Shown in pieces: positions 1-7,934 of a stretch of DNA of 57,120 bases. The stretch is from Deltaproteobacteria bacterium. Lineage in GTDB: Bacteria; JAEEML01. Location of the stretch: the NCBI GenBank assembly GCA_016283195.1, contig JAEEML010000037.1:1-57120 (forward strand), read 5' to 3'. Position numbers and translations under genes: made by a program. The notes beneath the pieces are model-generated. The model worked only from the letters and a program-made list of their open reading frames with translations. It had not been told where the DNA came from and ran no database searches. Numbering within the stretch: the stretch's first letter is position 1; each line of letters opens with the position of its first letter.

Positions 1-237
1 GCCTCTGGCTTAGCCGGGGCTTGTGCCCCGGCCAGACCTCACCCCTGCAACTATGCGATATTATTGACTAATCCCCCTCTCCCAAGCGGAGAGGGGAAAA
101 TGAAGTGTGCCCTTCAAAGTAGACACATTCTCCGAGATGGCACACTGCTAAGGCGTTCCACTATAGCTCGGTGGTCGTTTATGAAAAACATTTAAATTCG
201 AATAGATGGGCCCTCTCTATTTGTAAAAATGGAGACA
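1..237. other. Non-coding left flank of the IS with strong hairpins
   Basis: No credible gene is seen here. Two perfect GC-rich hairpins are visible: an 8-bp stem at 13-20/25-32 with a TTGT loop, and an 8-bp stem at 74-81/89-96 (CCCCTCTC/GAGAGGGG). A 7-bp stem GTGTGCC/GGCACAC lies at 105-111/139-145. CCTCACCCC at 37-45 is the inverse of GGGGTGAGG at 1958-1966 beyond the IS, so the pre-insertion locus may itself have been a REP-like palindromic intergenic repeat. Function is unknown. Confidence 0.5.
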
Positions 238-250
238 ATATGTAGTGACC
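238..250 (+). repeat. Left inverted repeat of the IS
   Basis: ATATGTAGTGACC, the exact reverse complement of 1912-1924. Part of it (TAGTGACCTC, 243-252) is also complementary to the transposase ribosome-binding site and start region at 329-338. Confidence 0.85.
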
Positions 251-340
251 TCACTGTGTAAGTCTCGTGGATTTACCTGTGATATTACCGATGTTAAACA
301 GCGGTAAAAGGAATTACCGCATTACAAGGAGGTCACTATG
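241..340 (+). promoter_or_regulatory. Possible start-masking fold-back in the transposase leader
   Basis: Bases 241-252 can pair with 329-340: ten Watson-Crick pairs (TAGTGACCTC with GAGGTCACTA) followed by two G-U pairs that cover the ATG. The paired 3' arm contains much of the Shine-Dalgarno sequence AAGGAGG (326-332) and the start codon. A perfect 7-bp hairpin GCGGTAA/TTACCGC (301-307/314-320) sits inside the loop. A transcript entering from outside the IS would carry both arms and could be poorly translated, a known way for insertion sequences to avoid read-through expression. The regulatory role is inferred. Confidence 0.5.
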
Positions 341-1609
341 CTTGATTATAACACAATTTATGTTGGAATGGATACCCATAAAAATTCTACTTCTCTTTGC
401 GCTTTTTACGAACCGACACGCGAATATTTCGAGCCGGCTAAAGTGGGAACTTTTGATGGCATACTCAATTATTTGAAAAAGCTGACCAATTATAAACCAG
501 GCATCAGAATTATTTGTGGTTATGAGGCCGGGTGTACCGGTTTTGCGCTTTATCGTTACCTCACAGCTCATGGTATTAAATGTCGGGTTATTGCTCCATC
601 TACCATTAAGGAAGAACGCAGCAAACGGCGTGTTAAAACTGATAGACTCGATGCCCTAAAACTCGCTCAATCCCTGGCATTTGACCAATGTAAGTTTGTC
701 GCAGTGCCAACTACTGAAATAGAGGCTATTAGAGATTACATTCGGATGCGCGATGATCTTAAAGCTGAACTTAAACGCATTAAACAGCACATTAAAGCCT
801 TTTATTTGAGGCACAACAAACAATTCGACAAAAAAGAATCTTGGAATATACAACATCTTGCTTGGCTCAAAAAACTAACTTTTACCGAACCGTTACTCCG
901 CGAAACTCTTGATGAATATTTAACACATTATAACGATTTGATAGACAAAATAGCTACTCTTGATAAACGTATTTTAGAAATCGCCGAGCGTCCGGAATAC
1001 AAGAAGAATGTTAAAAATTTAAGCTGCATTAAAGGAGTTACACCTTTGTCTGCGTTAGCCTACATCAGTGAAATCGGTGATTTTAATCGTTTTGCATCAG
1101 CTAGCCAATTTGCCTCCTTTTTGGGACTAACTCCGGGCGAATATTCCAGTGGCGAAAAAGGACAAAAACTTGGTATCACCAAAGCAGGAAATACGCATAT
1201 GCGTCGCTTGCTGATTGAAGGTGCTAACACATACAAAAGAGGAGCGGTTAGCACTATATCCTCAACAGTAAAACAAAGGCAAAAAGACGCGCCGGAAGAA
1301 ATAATAATGTATGCCAATAAGGCAAGCCGCCGCTTACTGCGAAAATATCTCAAACTGACAATCGACAAGAATAAACCCAGCAATGTGGCAGCAACAGCTG
1401 TGGCTCGTGAATTATCCGGATTTATATGGGGAATGATGACAGACCGCCATCAGGTACCACCGGCAGCACCAAAGCAGGAAATAACAGCAAAAACTCTTTT
1501 ACAGGCGTTAAAACGCGATGTTAAACGGCAAGAAGAAGCCGCTAAAGAGCAGAAACATAGTAAAAAGAAAACTAAGAGTTCTAGTGATATTAAAACTGAA
1601 AGTATGTAA
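338..1609 (+). CDS. IS110/IS1111-family transposase (DEDD recombinase)
   Basis: This 423-aa protein is the recombinase of the IS. Its N-terminal RuvC-like DEDD domain shows GMDTHK (Asp11 region), YEAG (~residue 67) and KTDRLDA (~residue 105). A central helical region follows, then the C-terminal transposase_20 domain with LSCIKGVTPLSA and GLTPGEYSSGEKG, which carries the conserved serine used for DNA strand transfer. Length is near the family norm of 330-430, with a Lys-rich C-terminal extension. The start is well supported by AAGGAGG five bases before ATG. IS110 recombinases act with an element-encoded bridge RNA that pairs with both target and donor DNA; a candidate RNA lies just downstream. 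There is no frameshift or stop, so the enzyme looks intact. Confidence 0.93.
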   Translation: MLDYNTIYVGMDTHKNSTSLCAFYEPTREYFEPAKVGTFDGILNYLKKLTNYKPGIRIICGYEAGCTGFALYRYLTAHGIKCRVIAPSTIKEERSKRRVKTDRLDALKLAQSLAFDQCKFVAVPTTEIEAIRDYIRMRDDLKAELKRIKQHIKAFYLRHNKQFDKKESWNIQHLAWLKKLTFTEPLLRETLDEYLTHYNDLIDKIATLDKRILEIAERPEYKKNVKNLSCIKGVTPLSALAYISEIGDFNRFASASQFASFLGLTPGEYSSGEKGQKLGITKAGNTHMRRLLIEGANTYKRGAVSTISSTVKQRQKDAPEEIIMYANKASRRLLRKYLKLTIDKNKPSNVAATAVARELSGFIWGMMTDRHQVPPAAPKQEITAKTLLQALKRDVKRQEEAAKEQKHSKKKTKSSSDIKTESM

Positions 1610-1659
1610 TTACAGGTAATTAGGGAACAACGGCGATGACAACAATAACCTCGTATGAA

Positions 1660-1848
1660 GGCATCTGGGATGAGACAGAATGTAGGTTTGAGCTATCCGC
1701 GAGCCCTCTCTGTGGCACTTAAATGTGATCCACGCATGGAGACTTGAGAGATGAAGGAGCTCACGACGGACCATTGGCCTGTAGGTAACCAATCCACGAA
1801 TATCAGAGTGGTCAAATGTCGAAGAAATTCTGTCTCATCCCCAATGCC
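1660..1848 (+). ncRNA. Candidate IS110-type bridge RNA
   Basis: A perfect 15-bp stem joins 1667-1681 (GGGATGAGACAGAAT) with 1827-1841, extended after a 2x2 internal loop by five pairs (1660-1664 with 1844-1848). It closes a ~145-nt interior, giving ~189 nt, close to known bridge RNAs. It lies between the transposase stop and the right inverted repeat, where IS1111 elements place this RNA. Three interior stretches match element-junction DNA: 1703-1711 equals 210-218 (GCCCTCTCT), 1736-1743 equals 229-236 (ATGGAGAC), and 1800-1808 equals 1921-1929 (ATATCAGAG). These could be guide segments. Strand and exact ends are inferred, and no open reading frame explains the stem. Confidence 0.6.
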
Positions 1849-1902
1849 CTCAGATGGGTTAAAAAACGGAGCTTGCACATGAAAGAATTCTAAAAAATAC
1901 CA

Positions 1903-1908
1903 TTGACA
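1903..1908 (+). promoter_or_regulatory. Outward-facing -35-like box in the IS right end
   Basis: TTGACA lies just inside the right inverted repeat and points out of the element. Circularising insertion sequences often carry a -35 in the right end that meets a -10 in the left end only in the circular junction. No strong -10 is seen at 17 bp in the integrated state. With the tips near 235 and 1924, CAATAT at 236-241 would be suitably spaced but is a weak -10. Confidence 0.35.
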
Positions 1909-1911
1909 AAC

Positions 1912-1924
1912 GGTCACTACATAT
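1912..1924 (-). repeat. Right inverted repeat of the IS
   Basis: GGTCACTACATAT, the exact reverse complement of 238-250. It is followed by CAGAG; the 9-mer ATATCAGAG at 1921-1929 recurs inside the candidate bridge RNA at 1800-1808. Confidence 0.85.
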
Positions 1925-2057
1925 CAGAGGGTGCGCTGCCAAATTTCCACGACTTGTGGGGTGAGGGCGCCGCAGGCAGAGGGGCGATTTTCTTAAATGA
2001 CTTGCTTCTAACAGTGAATTTTTTTCGAAATTTTTCGGCCAGGTAAGCTTTTGAAAG

Positions 2058-3278
2058 CTATTTTTGCGCCGGCTTAAGATACTCTCTTATCCCCGCGGCA
2101 ATGCCTGCTATGAGTTTTTCTCTGTACTCCGGAGAGGCCAATAGCTGCTCCTCATGCGGATTACTGATAAAATTACATTCTATTAAGATAGCGGGCATTC
2201 TGGCGCCTAAAAGAACATAGAAAAGAGCTGATTTAACCCCTTGATCTTTAACTCCTAATTCATTGCTGCCGATAATGTCCATGGTTTTACTCTGCACCAG
2301 TTCGGCCAGTTTTTGTGAGGAGGCAGTTATTTGATTCATCTTTAAATCATTCAGTACATGCTCCAGCGGGGTAACCTCTTCGCTGCTAACGCTGTTTTCC
2401 TGGGCCGCCAGGCGCTGGCTGAAACGGTCGTCGGTATTGTTGAGGTAATAAGTGGAAAAGCCGCTTAGGGCTCGCTCGGTGCTGGCATTACTGTGCAGGG
2501 AGATAAACAGATCGGCCTTTTGGTTGTTGGCAAAAGTGCTGCGCGCGGCCAGTTCCAGCTCTTTATCTTTATCTCTGGTGAGATAAATAGTGATATTTCC
2601 ATCGTTTTTTAATTCTTCGGCCAAGAGGAGGGTGAGGTCTAAAGCCACATTTTTTTCTTGCAAGCCGGTTGGTCCTACCGCGCCGGTATCATCACCGCCG
2701 TGGCCCGGATCCAGCACGATTATATAGTTTTGCTCTTCCGGCTCCGGCGGTGGAGTTACCATTAACTCGCTACTCACCGGCTCCACCTCTTGGAGAGCCG
2801 GCTTTTCCTCAGCGGCAATTGCGGGTTTGGGCTTTATTTCCAGATCAATGGCCAATCTTGTCGGCTTGGCGAGTTTGGAAACTTTATAATTATAAGCGCC
2901 GGTTAAATCAAAAACGAGGCGCACTTCGTCCTTGGATTTTTGCCCATAACGCAGCTTTTTTATTGCTTTTTCCGGCAAATTTTTAGTGGGCAACGTAGCG
3001 GGGTTTAAAAGCAAATGGCGAAAATCAATATAGAGGCGATCGGGGAGATTTTTATCAATGTCTGCCGGAATAAAACCATGAGAATATTCAGGAATATTAT
3101 TTAAATAAAATAATATTCTAATATGGTTTTCACTCTCTAAAACCCGGCTCTCTGTAATCTTGGCTTTTCTAGCGGGCTTTTTTTTCTTGGCCAGGCCGCT
3201 ATACGGAAAAGCCAGCAAAAAAAGAAGCAGCGGGCAGAGCGCTAAAAGGAGCTTTTTAGAGGTAAATATTTTCATCAT
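2058..3278 (-). CDS. N-acetylmuramoyl-L-alanine amidase with AMIN domain (AmiC-like)
   Basis: A 406-aa exported zinc amidase that cuts the MurNAc-L-Ala bond of peptidoglycan, as in daughter-cell separation. Order: signal peptide (1-30), Lys-rich stretch, AMIN domain (~45-150) for envelope targeting, a Pro/Glu linker (~151-184), then the Amidase_3 catalytic domain (185-402). Zinc and catalytic residues are visible: His193 in DPGHGG, Glu208 in GLQEKN, His262 in SLHSNA and Glu367 in IECNFISN. The start overlaps the stop of the upstream gene in a TGATG arrangement, so the two are probably translationally coupled. It is the last gene of the long minus-strand run and abuts the IS region; no clear terminator is seen after it. 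The family is certain, while the AmiA/B/C subtype is not assigned. Confidence 0.95.
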   Translation of the reverse strand: MMKIFTSKKLLLALCPLLLFLLAFPYSGLAKKKKPARKAKITESRVLESENHIRILFYLNNIPEYSHGFIPADIDKNLPDRLYIDFRHLLLNPATLPTKNLPEKAIKKLRYGQKSKDEVRLVFDLTGAYNYKVSKLAKPTRLAIDLEIKPKPAIAAEEKPALQEVEPVSSELMVTPPPEPEEQNYIIVLDPGHGGDDTGAVGPTGLQEKNVALDLTLLLAEELKNDGNITIYLTRDKDKELELAARSTFANNQKADLFISLHSNASTERALSGFSTYYLNNTDDRFSQRLAAQENSVSSEEVTPLEHVLNDLKMNQITASSQKLAELVQSKTMDIIGSNELGVKDQGVKSALFYVLLGARMPAILIECNFISNPHEEQLLASPEYREKLIAGIAAGIREYLKPAQK

Positions 3279-3745
3279 CAGCCACCAAACGGCGGCGTAA
3301 AGCCCATATTTTTGGCTATATCCATCACCGCCTGCCTTTCTTCCGGCGAAAGAGCGGCTATTTTTTTGGATAATTCTTTGATTTTGCCCGGGCCTAAAGC
3401 CTTCATCAGCTCAAAGAAAGAGGGCTTTTTATCAGGATGCGCGGCCATGGTTTTTTGCAAAGCTGTAAGGTCTAAATCAGCGGCCAGATCGCGCAAAATA
3501 TCCATGGGGGCCCTGTGCCCGTTGCCCGGGGCGGCAGTAACCATTGCCGTGAAGCAAACGCGCTCGCCGGCAAAATTATGCCCGATGCCTTCTTCTTCCA
3601 GAGCACTTAAAAGGGCTGAAAGCGAGATATCCTGCTTATGGCAAAAAGCTGCCAGCTGAGCCGAGGGAAAAGAGACGGCAGAAGCCGGGAAACCGTTTTT
3701 ATTTAAATTACTTTTTACCTTTTCCACTGCATCAGTAAGAGCCAT
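3278..3745 (-). CDS. Hypothetical 155-aa protein, coupled to the amidase
   Basis: Not recognised. It is soluble with no signal peptide or membrane segment. The N-terminal part is mixed (one Cys near residue 35, another near 64) and the C-terminal part is helical and charged, with a segment around PSFFELMKALGPGKIKEL and ending FTPPFGG. Its start lies inside the end of the O-antigen-ligase-like gene (14-nt overlap) and its stop shares one base with the amidase start, so all three are very likely one operon. AAGGAGAA precedes the ATG by about ten bases. The tight packing suggests an envelope-related role, but there is no direct evidence. Confidence 0.75.
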   Translation of the reverse strand: MALTDAVEKVKSNLNKNGFPASAVSFPSAQLAAFCHKQDISLSALLSALEEEGIGHNFAGERVCFTAMVTAAPGNGHRAPMDILRDLAADLDLTALQKTMAAHPDKKPSFFELMKALGPGKIKELSKKIAALSPEERQAVMDIAKNMGFTPPFGG

Positions 3746-6233
3746 TTTGTTTTATTTTCTCCTTGTCTATGGCTTGACTTAGCCGCCTAAGGGCCTCTTG
3801 GGCCGGGCGATATTCCGGATGATACTCCAGCATTTTTTGAAAGGCCAGACGGGCGAGTTCAAAGTGGCCGCTTTTTTCGCGCAAAAGGCCGATATGATGC
3901 CAGGCATAAGAATCCGGTTTAATGTTGATGGCAAATTGAAAATCGCGTAGGGCTGCCGAAAAATCCCCTTTTTCCTGGTAGATAAGGCCCCTTTTATAAT
4001 ATAAATCGCTGAGCAACACCGTAGCCGCCGGCGCGGTCATTAAGGTGGTTAAAAGATCGCTATTGGCACTCTTTTGGGCAATTCTGGCAAGAGCTCTTAT
4101 TATGTAAAGAGCGTCTTTTTCGCTTGGGTGAGTCTTTAAAAGGGGCTTAAGCAGATTGATAGCTTCATCAAAACTGCCGCTATCGGCTAAAATCATAGCC
4201 CGGCAGCTCTTGGTCCAATAGCTATCTGGCAGAATTTTTTGGCTTTTTTCGCAAATAAAGGCTCTTATGGCGGCATCATTAAGGCGCTCGCCGATATTAT
4301 AAGAGAGTTGCAAAGCACTTGGAGTTTGGGCGGTAGCGGCAAAATTGTAGCGGATAAAGGCCTCTTTTAGGGCCTCTTTTTCATTTAGTTCCAAAAGGGC
4401 AGTGAGCAAAATACGCTGAGTCTCCGCATCGCTCTCAGCTCCTAAATTTATTAAAATATCTTTACCCTGCCCGGCCCGCCAGAGCATATTAATCAATTGC
4501 TTTTTGTCTTTGGATTGGGCGTTTTCCAAAGCGAGGCGCAGCTCCAAAAAGGCCTGTTCACGGTGGCCGAGGGTATTTAGAGCATGGCCGGCAGTATAGT
4601 GGGCAAACCAATTTTTAGGCCACAAGAAGAGGGCGCGGTTCACATAATGGAGCGCTTCGGTGGCTGCCTCTTTTTCGCCCCTTTGGGTTAAACTAAGAGC
4701 CATCAAAGTATAAGCATACCCATCGGCCGGCGCGTAGTGCAGAACTTTTTGCAGATTTTCTTTTAAGGCCTCACTGTTGCCGCTTGTAATGTAAGTTTGC
4801 CAGAGTGCATCATATTGTCGCGGTATATACGGCTTGGCTTTTATAGCGAGTCCGCAACTTATAAAAGCGAGCAAAATAACCATAGCCAGCAAGGCTTTAT
4901 GAGGATGGTACCAGCCTGGTACATCACGGCGGCGTCTGGCGGTAATAAGAATAGATAAGAATATGGCAATAGCCATCATAATAGCCGGTGAGCGCCAGTT
5001 GAAATCGGCTAAGTTATGGATAAACCAAGCCAGTAGGCCGATAAGAATAGTAAGCTCGCTGGCCCCAAGGTGGCGGCGGCGGAAAAATTGCCAGAGGAAT
5101 AAGGTGCCGAGGGCTAGGATAAGTATGCTGGCCGGAATGCCGAATTTTAAGGGCAAATCCAAAAAAATATTTTCGGCATAGCTGACACTTTTAAGAGCTT
5201 CCCGGCCATCGTTAACATATTGCGGGTAGAGGGTGGCAAGAGCCTCGGAACCGGCGCCGAATTGCCAGAATTTTTTAGTAATATTCCATATTTCAGGAAT
5301 GCTCGCAATTTTTTCGCCGGATAAATCAAATTCATTTACCCCAAGGGTTTTGAGCTCTTTTTGCAACCTATAAGCGCCTACACTCCAGGCTGCGGGGAGA
5401 GACAGCAAAGTTACCAGAATAAGGCTTAAAACGCCTTTTTTGCCCAGGTGTTTATGGCCGATAAAAGCTAAAATTATGAGGCCTATCGCTGTTGTAATTA
5501 TAGCTGCCCGGCTGGCAGTTAAAATAAGTCCGAGCAGCGAAAGAGCAGCCAAGCTGCCACCCCAGATTTTTTGCTCCTTTTCGCCGTTTTCATAAAGAGC
5601 GAGAGCCAGAGAAGCAAAAAGTGCCAGTGAGTAAAAAGCGGCCTGAAAATTGCTGTTTATAAAAGTGGCCGGAAAGAGAGCATCGCTCACTGCGCCGGGC
5701 GGATAAAAACGGGCACTAAAGTCCGGTAGGGCGCCGGCCAGTAATAAACTCATAAGTGCCGAGAGCGCTCCCAGGCTACCAAGAAGCCAGAGCGGCCAAA
5801 AGCGCCTTTGACTGCGGTGGCCAAAAAACGCTGATAAAATAATGAGATAGATAAAAAAGACCAGAGTTCTCACCAGAGAAAAAAGCGTCTCGCCTGGAGT
5901 TAAAGAAATAGGCAAATATTTAGGGCTAAGGCCATCAGCCCCCTTAAGTAGGTAGTTTAAAAGGTCATAATTGGCCGGAGCTAAAAAGCTTACCAGCCCC
6001 GTGGGCCAAAAAATTACGGCCTGGATAATTAAAATCAGGCACATAATAAGCATGAGCAGGAAGAGCGGCCGGGGCATGCGCCAGCGGATATTTTTTAAAA
6101 AAAGGCCGGCTAATAAGGTCGAGGCTGTGCCGCCCAAAAGCCATAAAGAAGTATTAGGATGCACTCCGCCCCAAAGAAGTACTGCCAGCACAAACCAAAA
6201 AAGAGCTAAAAGTTGCAAGAGGAGGTCTGGCAT
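3732..6233 (-). CDS. O-antigen ligase-like membrane protein with C-terminal TPR domain
   Basis: An 833-aa inner-membrane protein. Residues 1 to ~445 contain about a dozen hydrophobic segments of the O-antigen ligase/polymerase (Wzy_C) type, with features of that family: the FGAGSEAL loop and HNLADFNWRSP before a late membrane helix. Residues ~450-830 are TPR-like helices (for example GLIYQEKGDFSAALRDFQFA) that should face the periplasm. Such proteins polymerise or ligate surface polysaccharide, or attach glycans to proteins (PglL-type); the sequence does not decide which. Wzy_C-TPR fusions are known in deltaproteobacteria. The gene overlaps the next one by 14 nt. No other polysaccharide gene lies nearby, so the substrate is unknown. 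Confidence 0.85.
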   Translation of the reverse strand: MPDLLLQLLALFWFVLAVLLWGGVHPNTSLWLLGGTASTLLAGLFLKNIRWRMPRPLFLLMLIMCLILIIQAVIFWPTGLVSFLAPANYDLLNYLLKGADGLSPKYLPISLTPGETLFSLVRTLVFFIYLIILSAFFGHRSQRRFWPLWLLGSLGALSALMSLLLAGALPDFSARFYPPGAVSDALFPATFINSNFQAAFYSLALFASLALALYENGEKEQKIWGGSLAALSLLGLILTASRAAIITTAIGLIILAFIGHKHLGKKGVLSLILVTLLSLPAAWSVGAYRLQKELKTLGVNEFDLSGEKIASIPEIWNITKKFWQFGAGSEALATLYPQYVNDGREALKSVSYAENIFLDLPLKFGIPASILILALGTLFLWQFFRRRHLGASELTILIGLLAWFIHNLADFNWRSPAIMMAIAIFLSILITARRRRDVPGWYHPHKALLAMVILLAFISCGLAIKAKPYIPRQYDALWQTYITSGNSEALKENLQKVLHYAPADGYAYTLMALSLTQRGEKEAATEALHYVNRALFLWPKNWFAHYTAGHALNTLGHREQAFLELRLALENAQSKDKKQLINMLWRAGQGKDILINLGAESDAETQRILLTALLELNEKEALKEAFIRYNFAATAQTPSALQLSYNIGERLNDAAIRAFICEKSQKILPDSYWTKSCRAMILADSGSFDEAINLLKPLLKTHPSEKDALYIIRALARIAQKSANSDLLTTLMTAPAATVLLSDLYYKRGLIYQEKGDFSAALRDFQFAINIKPDSYAWHHIGLLREKSGHFELARLAFQKMLEYHPEYRPAQEALRRLSQAIDKEKIKQNGSY

Positions 6234-6252
6234 AGTAACTTATTATTATTAG

Positions 6253-7917
6253 TTATTCTGCATCATAAAGATAACGCATGGCCTGGGCGAAACGGGCCTT
6301 CCAAGAAGCTTCGTTATGCCCTTGCCAGCGCCCCACCAAATGGCAAAGGTCTAAATCGGGGCGTAAATAATCGTGGTACGAAGAATAGCCGGCCGGCACC
6401 GTTTCCGACCAATAAAGCTCTTTAATTTTTGCCGGATTGGCACTCGGCGGCAAATTCTCCAGCGCCTCGGCGCCTTCTTGCAACCATTCCTGGCGCACGG
6501 CGAAACCCTTCTCCACGAGAGCATTGCGCAAATGATCAGTATAAACCCAGGCATCGGAGCTATAATTCTCTTCGCTGTCTTCGGCAGTATAAATGGTGCC
6601 GTTATCGAGATAAATTTTTAAATTTGGCTTAATGGCTGTTTTCTTTACTAAATCTTCCAAAGATTCATCGCTTAAATTAGTACGCTCATCGTCTAAAGAG
6701 CCCACCCATGAGGAAGGAGAAAGGGCTGCTACTTTGCCAAAAATATTGGGGTGCTGCCAGGCAATGCGAAAAGCTGAGAGGCCGCCCAGAGAGCTACCGG
6801 CAATAGCGGTATGCAGAGGATCGCTTTTGGTGCGAAATTCTCTATCGATAATCGGCTTTAAGGTGCTTATGACATAATCTGTATAATCGGCAAGTCGTGG
6901 CAGAATATCGCTATTATTTATATTGCAATGGAGGTATTCGGCTTCACGGTTTTGGGTGGTGATACCAACAACGATAACCGGAGCTATTTCTTTGTTATTG
7001 ATGAGATTTTCCAGAGTGGTATCAACATCCCAGGTGCCGTAAGGTGCCTTGGGATTACCATTAAAAATGTTATCTCCGTCTTGCATATAGAGGACACCTA
7101 AGCGCTCGTGCCCGGTAAAGTAGGCGGCTGGGAGCCACACTAAAATGTCTCTGGATTCTTCGCCCAGATTAGATGGTATATTAAGGCGCATGATCCGCGA
7201 GCTGCTTATTTGGTAACTGACCGAATTGCCGTTGCTGCCAAAATCTATATAGGGATTATGCGGATCGGCATACCAATTATCCGCTTGGTGTTTGAATTTA
7301 TAATATAGCCGGGAATTACGGCTATGATTCTTAGTGAGATAACGATAACTATTATTAAAAGCTACCTGCATTTTTTCCTGAGTATCGGCCCAACCCGGTT
7401 CGCTGGCTAAGTAAATATCTTCGTTTGGTTGGGCCATGGTGACAAAGAGGATAGTATCACCCTCGCGTACGGGGCCGTCGTAGTTCTCCCAAAAGAGCGC
7501 CAGTTTGGCAGCATCACCTGCCGCTTGCGCTTCCTGGAAGAGCTGATAGCGGGAAATGCACTTTTTGTCAACAGCAACATAGTTGTAATCGCAGAGGCAA
7601 TAGGGCTGCTCGTTATCAAGCAAGCACTCGCCATGAGGGGCGCAGGCATAAGCGGCGCAAGGTGCTGCAGGAGTTATTATGTCGCTTTGTCCATCACTTT
7701 GTCCATCGGTAATATCATGGTTATCACTTTGCGCATCGCTTTGCCCATCACTCGGCTGATGGCTGTTATTGCCTGGATTGTTTTGGTTATTATTTGGGCC
7801 GCTATTATTATTTGTTTTTGCGGTGCCGTTATTATTTGGCAAATCATTTTCAATTTTTTCGCAAGAAACGGCAAGGAGCAGAAGCGCTAAAAAGAATAAT
7901 CGGCCTTTTTTGAACAT
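6253..7917 (-). CDS. Surface lipoprotein esterase (EsteraseD-like) with EGF-like module
   Basis: A 554-aa lipoprotein. The signal ends in the lipobox AVSC (Cys19). Next come an Asn-rich tract and DGQSD repeats (~27-80), a disordered stalk, then an EGF-like Cys cluster (Cys87, 92, 98, 107, 109, 120). From ~240 on is an alpha/beta-hydrolase of the putative esterase (PF00756, Fes/YieL) family. Likely catalytic residues are Ser376 in GSSLGG, Asp438 in LDNGT and His534 in GHNEAS. Enzymes of this family cut siderophore esters or feruloyl/acetyl esters; the substrate is not evident. The architecture suggests a tethered surface hydrolase. It sits 19 nt before the O-antigen-ligase-like gene. No good Shine-Dalgarno is visible before the ATG. 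Confidence 0.87.
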   Translation of the reverse strand: MFKKGRLFFLALLLLAVSCEKIENDLPNNNGTAKTNNNSGPNNNQNNPGNNSHQPSDGQSDAQSDNHDITDGQSDGQSDIITPAAPCAAYACAPHGECLLDNEQPYCLCDYNYVAVDKKCISRYQLFQEAQAAGDAAKLALFWENYDGPVREGDTILFVTMAQPNEDIYLASEPGWADTQEKMQVAFNNSYRYLTKNHSRNSRLYYKFKHQADNWYADPHNPYIDFGSNGNSVSYQISSSRIMRLNIPSNLGEESRDILVWLPAAYFTGHERLGVLYMQDGDNIFNGNPKAPYGTWDVDTTLENLINNKEIAPVIVVGITTQNREAEYLHCNINNSDILPRLADYTDYVISTLKPIIDREFRTKSDPLHTAIAGSSLGGLSAFRIAWQHPNIFGKVAALSPSSWVGSLDDERTNLSDESLEDLVKKTAIKPNLKIYLDNGTIYTAEDSEENYSSDAWVYTDHLRNALVEKGFAVRQEWLQEGAEALENLPPSANPAKIKELYWSETVPAGYSSYHDYLRPDLDLCHLVGRWQGHNEASWKARFAQAMRYLYDAE

Positions 7918-7934
7918 AATAAACCCAAATGCTT

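Larger units (their letters stand above)
238..1924 (+). mobile_element. IS110/IS1111-family insertion sequence, complete
   Basis: A single DEDD transposase gene (338-1609) lies between 13-bp perfect inverted repeats at 238-250 and 1912-1924. The element is visibly more A+T-rich than the genes that follow. Inverted ends plus a ~300-nt non-coding tail after the transposase fit the IS1111 subgroup better than classical IS110, which lacks terminal repeats. In IS1111 elements the repeats are subterminal, so the true tips probably lie a few bases outside these limits. No target duplication is apparent, as expected for this family. Confidence 0.8.

Noticed and set aside
138-150. Sigma54-like TGGCAC element
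   Set aside because: The -12 part does not fit at the required distance, and no gene follows appropriately.
1693-1917. Minus-strand small frame downstream of the transposase
   Set aside because: It overlaps the strongly paired RNA candidate, lacks a ribosome site and resembles no known protein.
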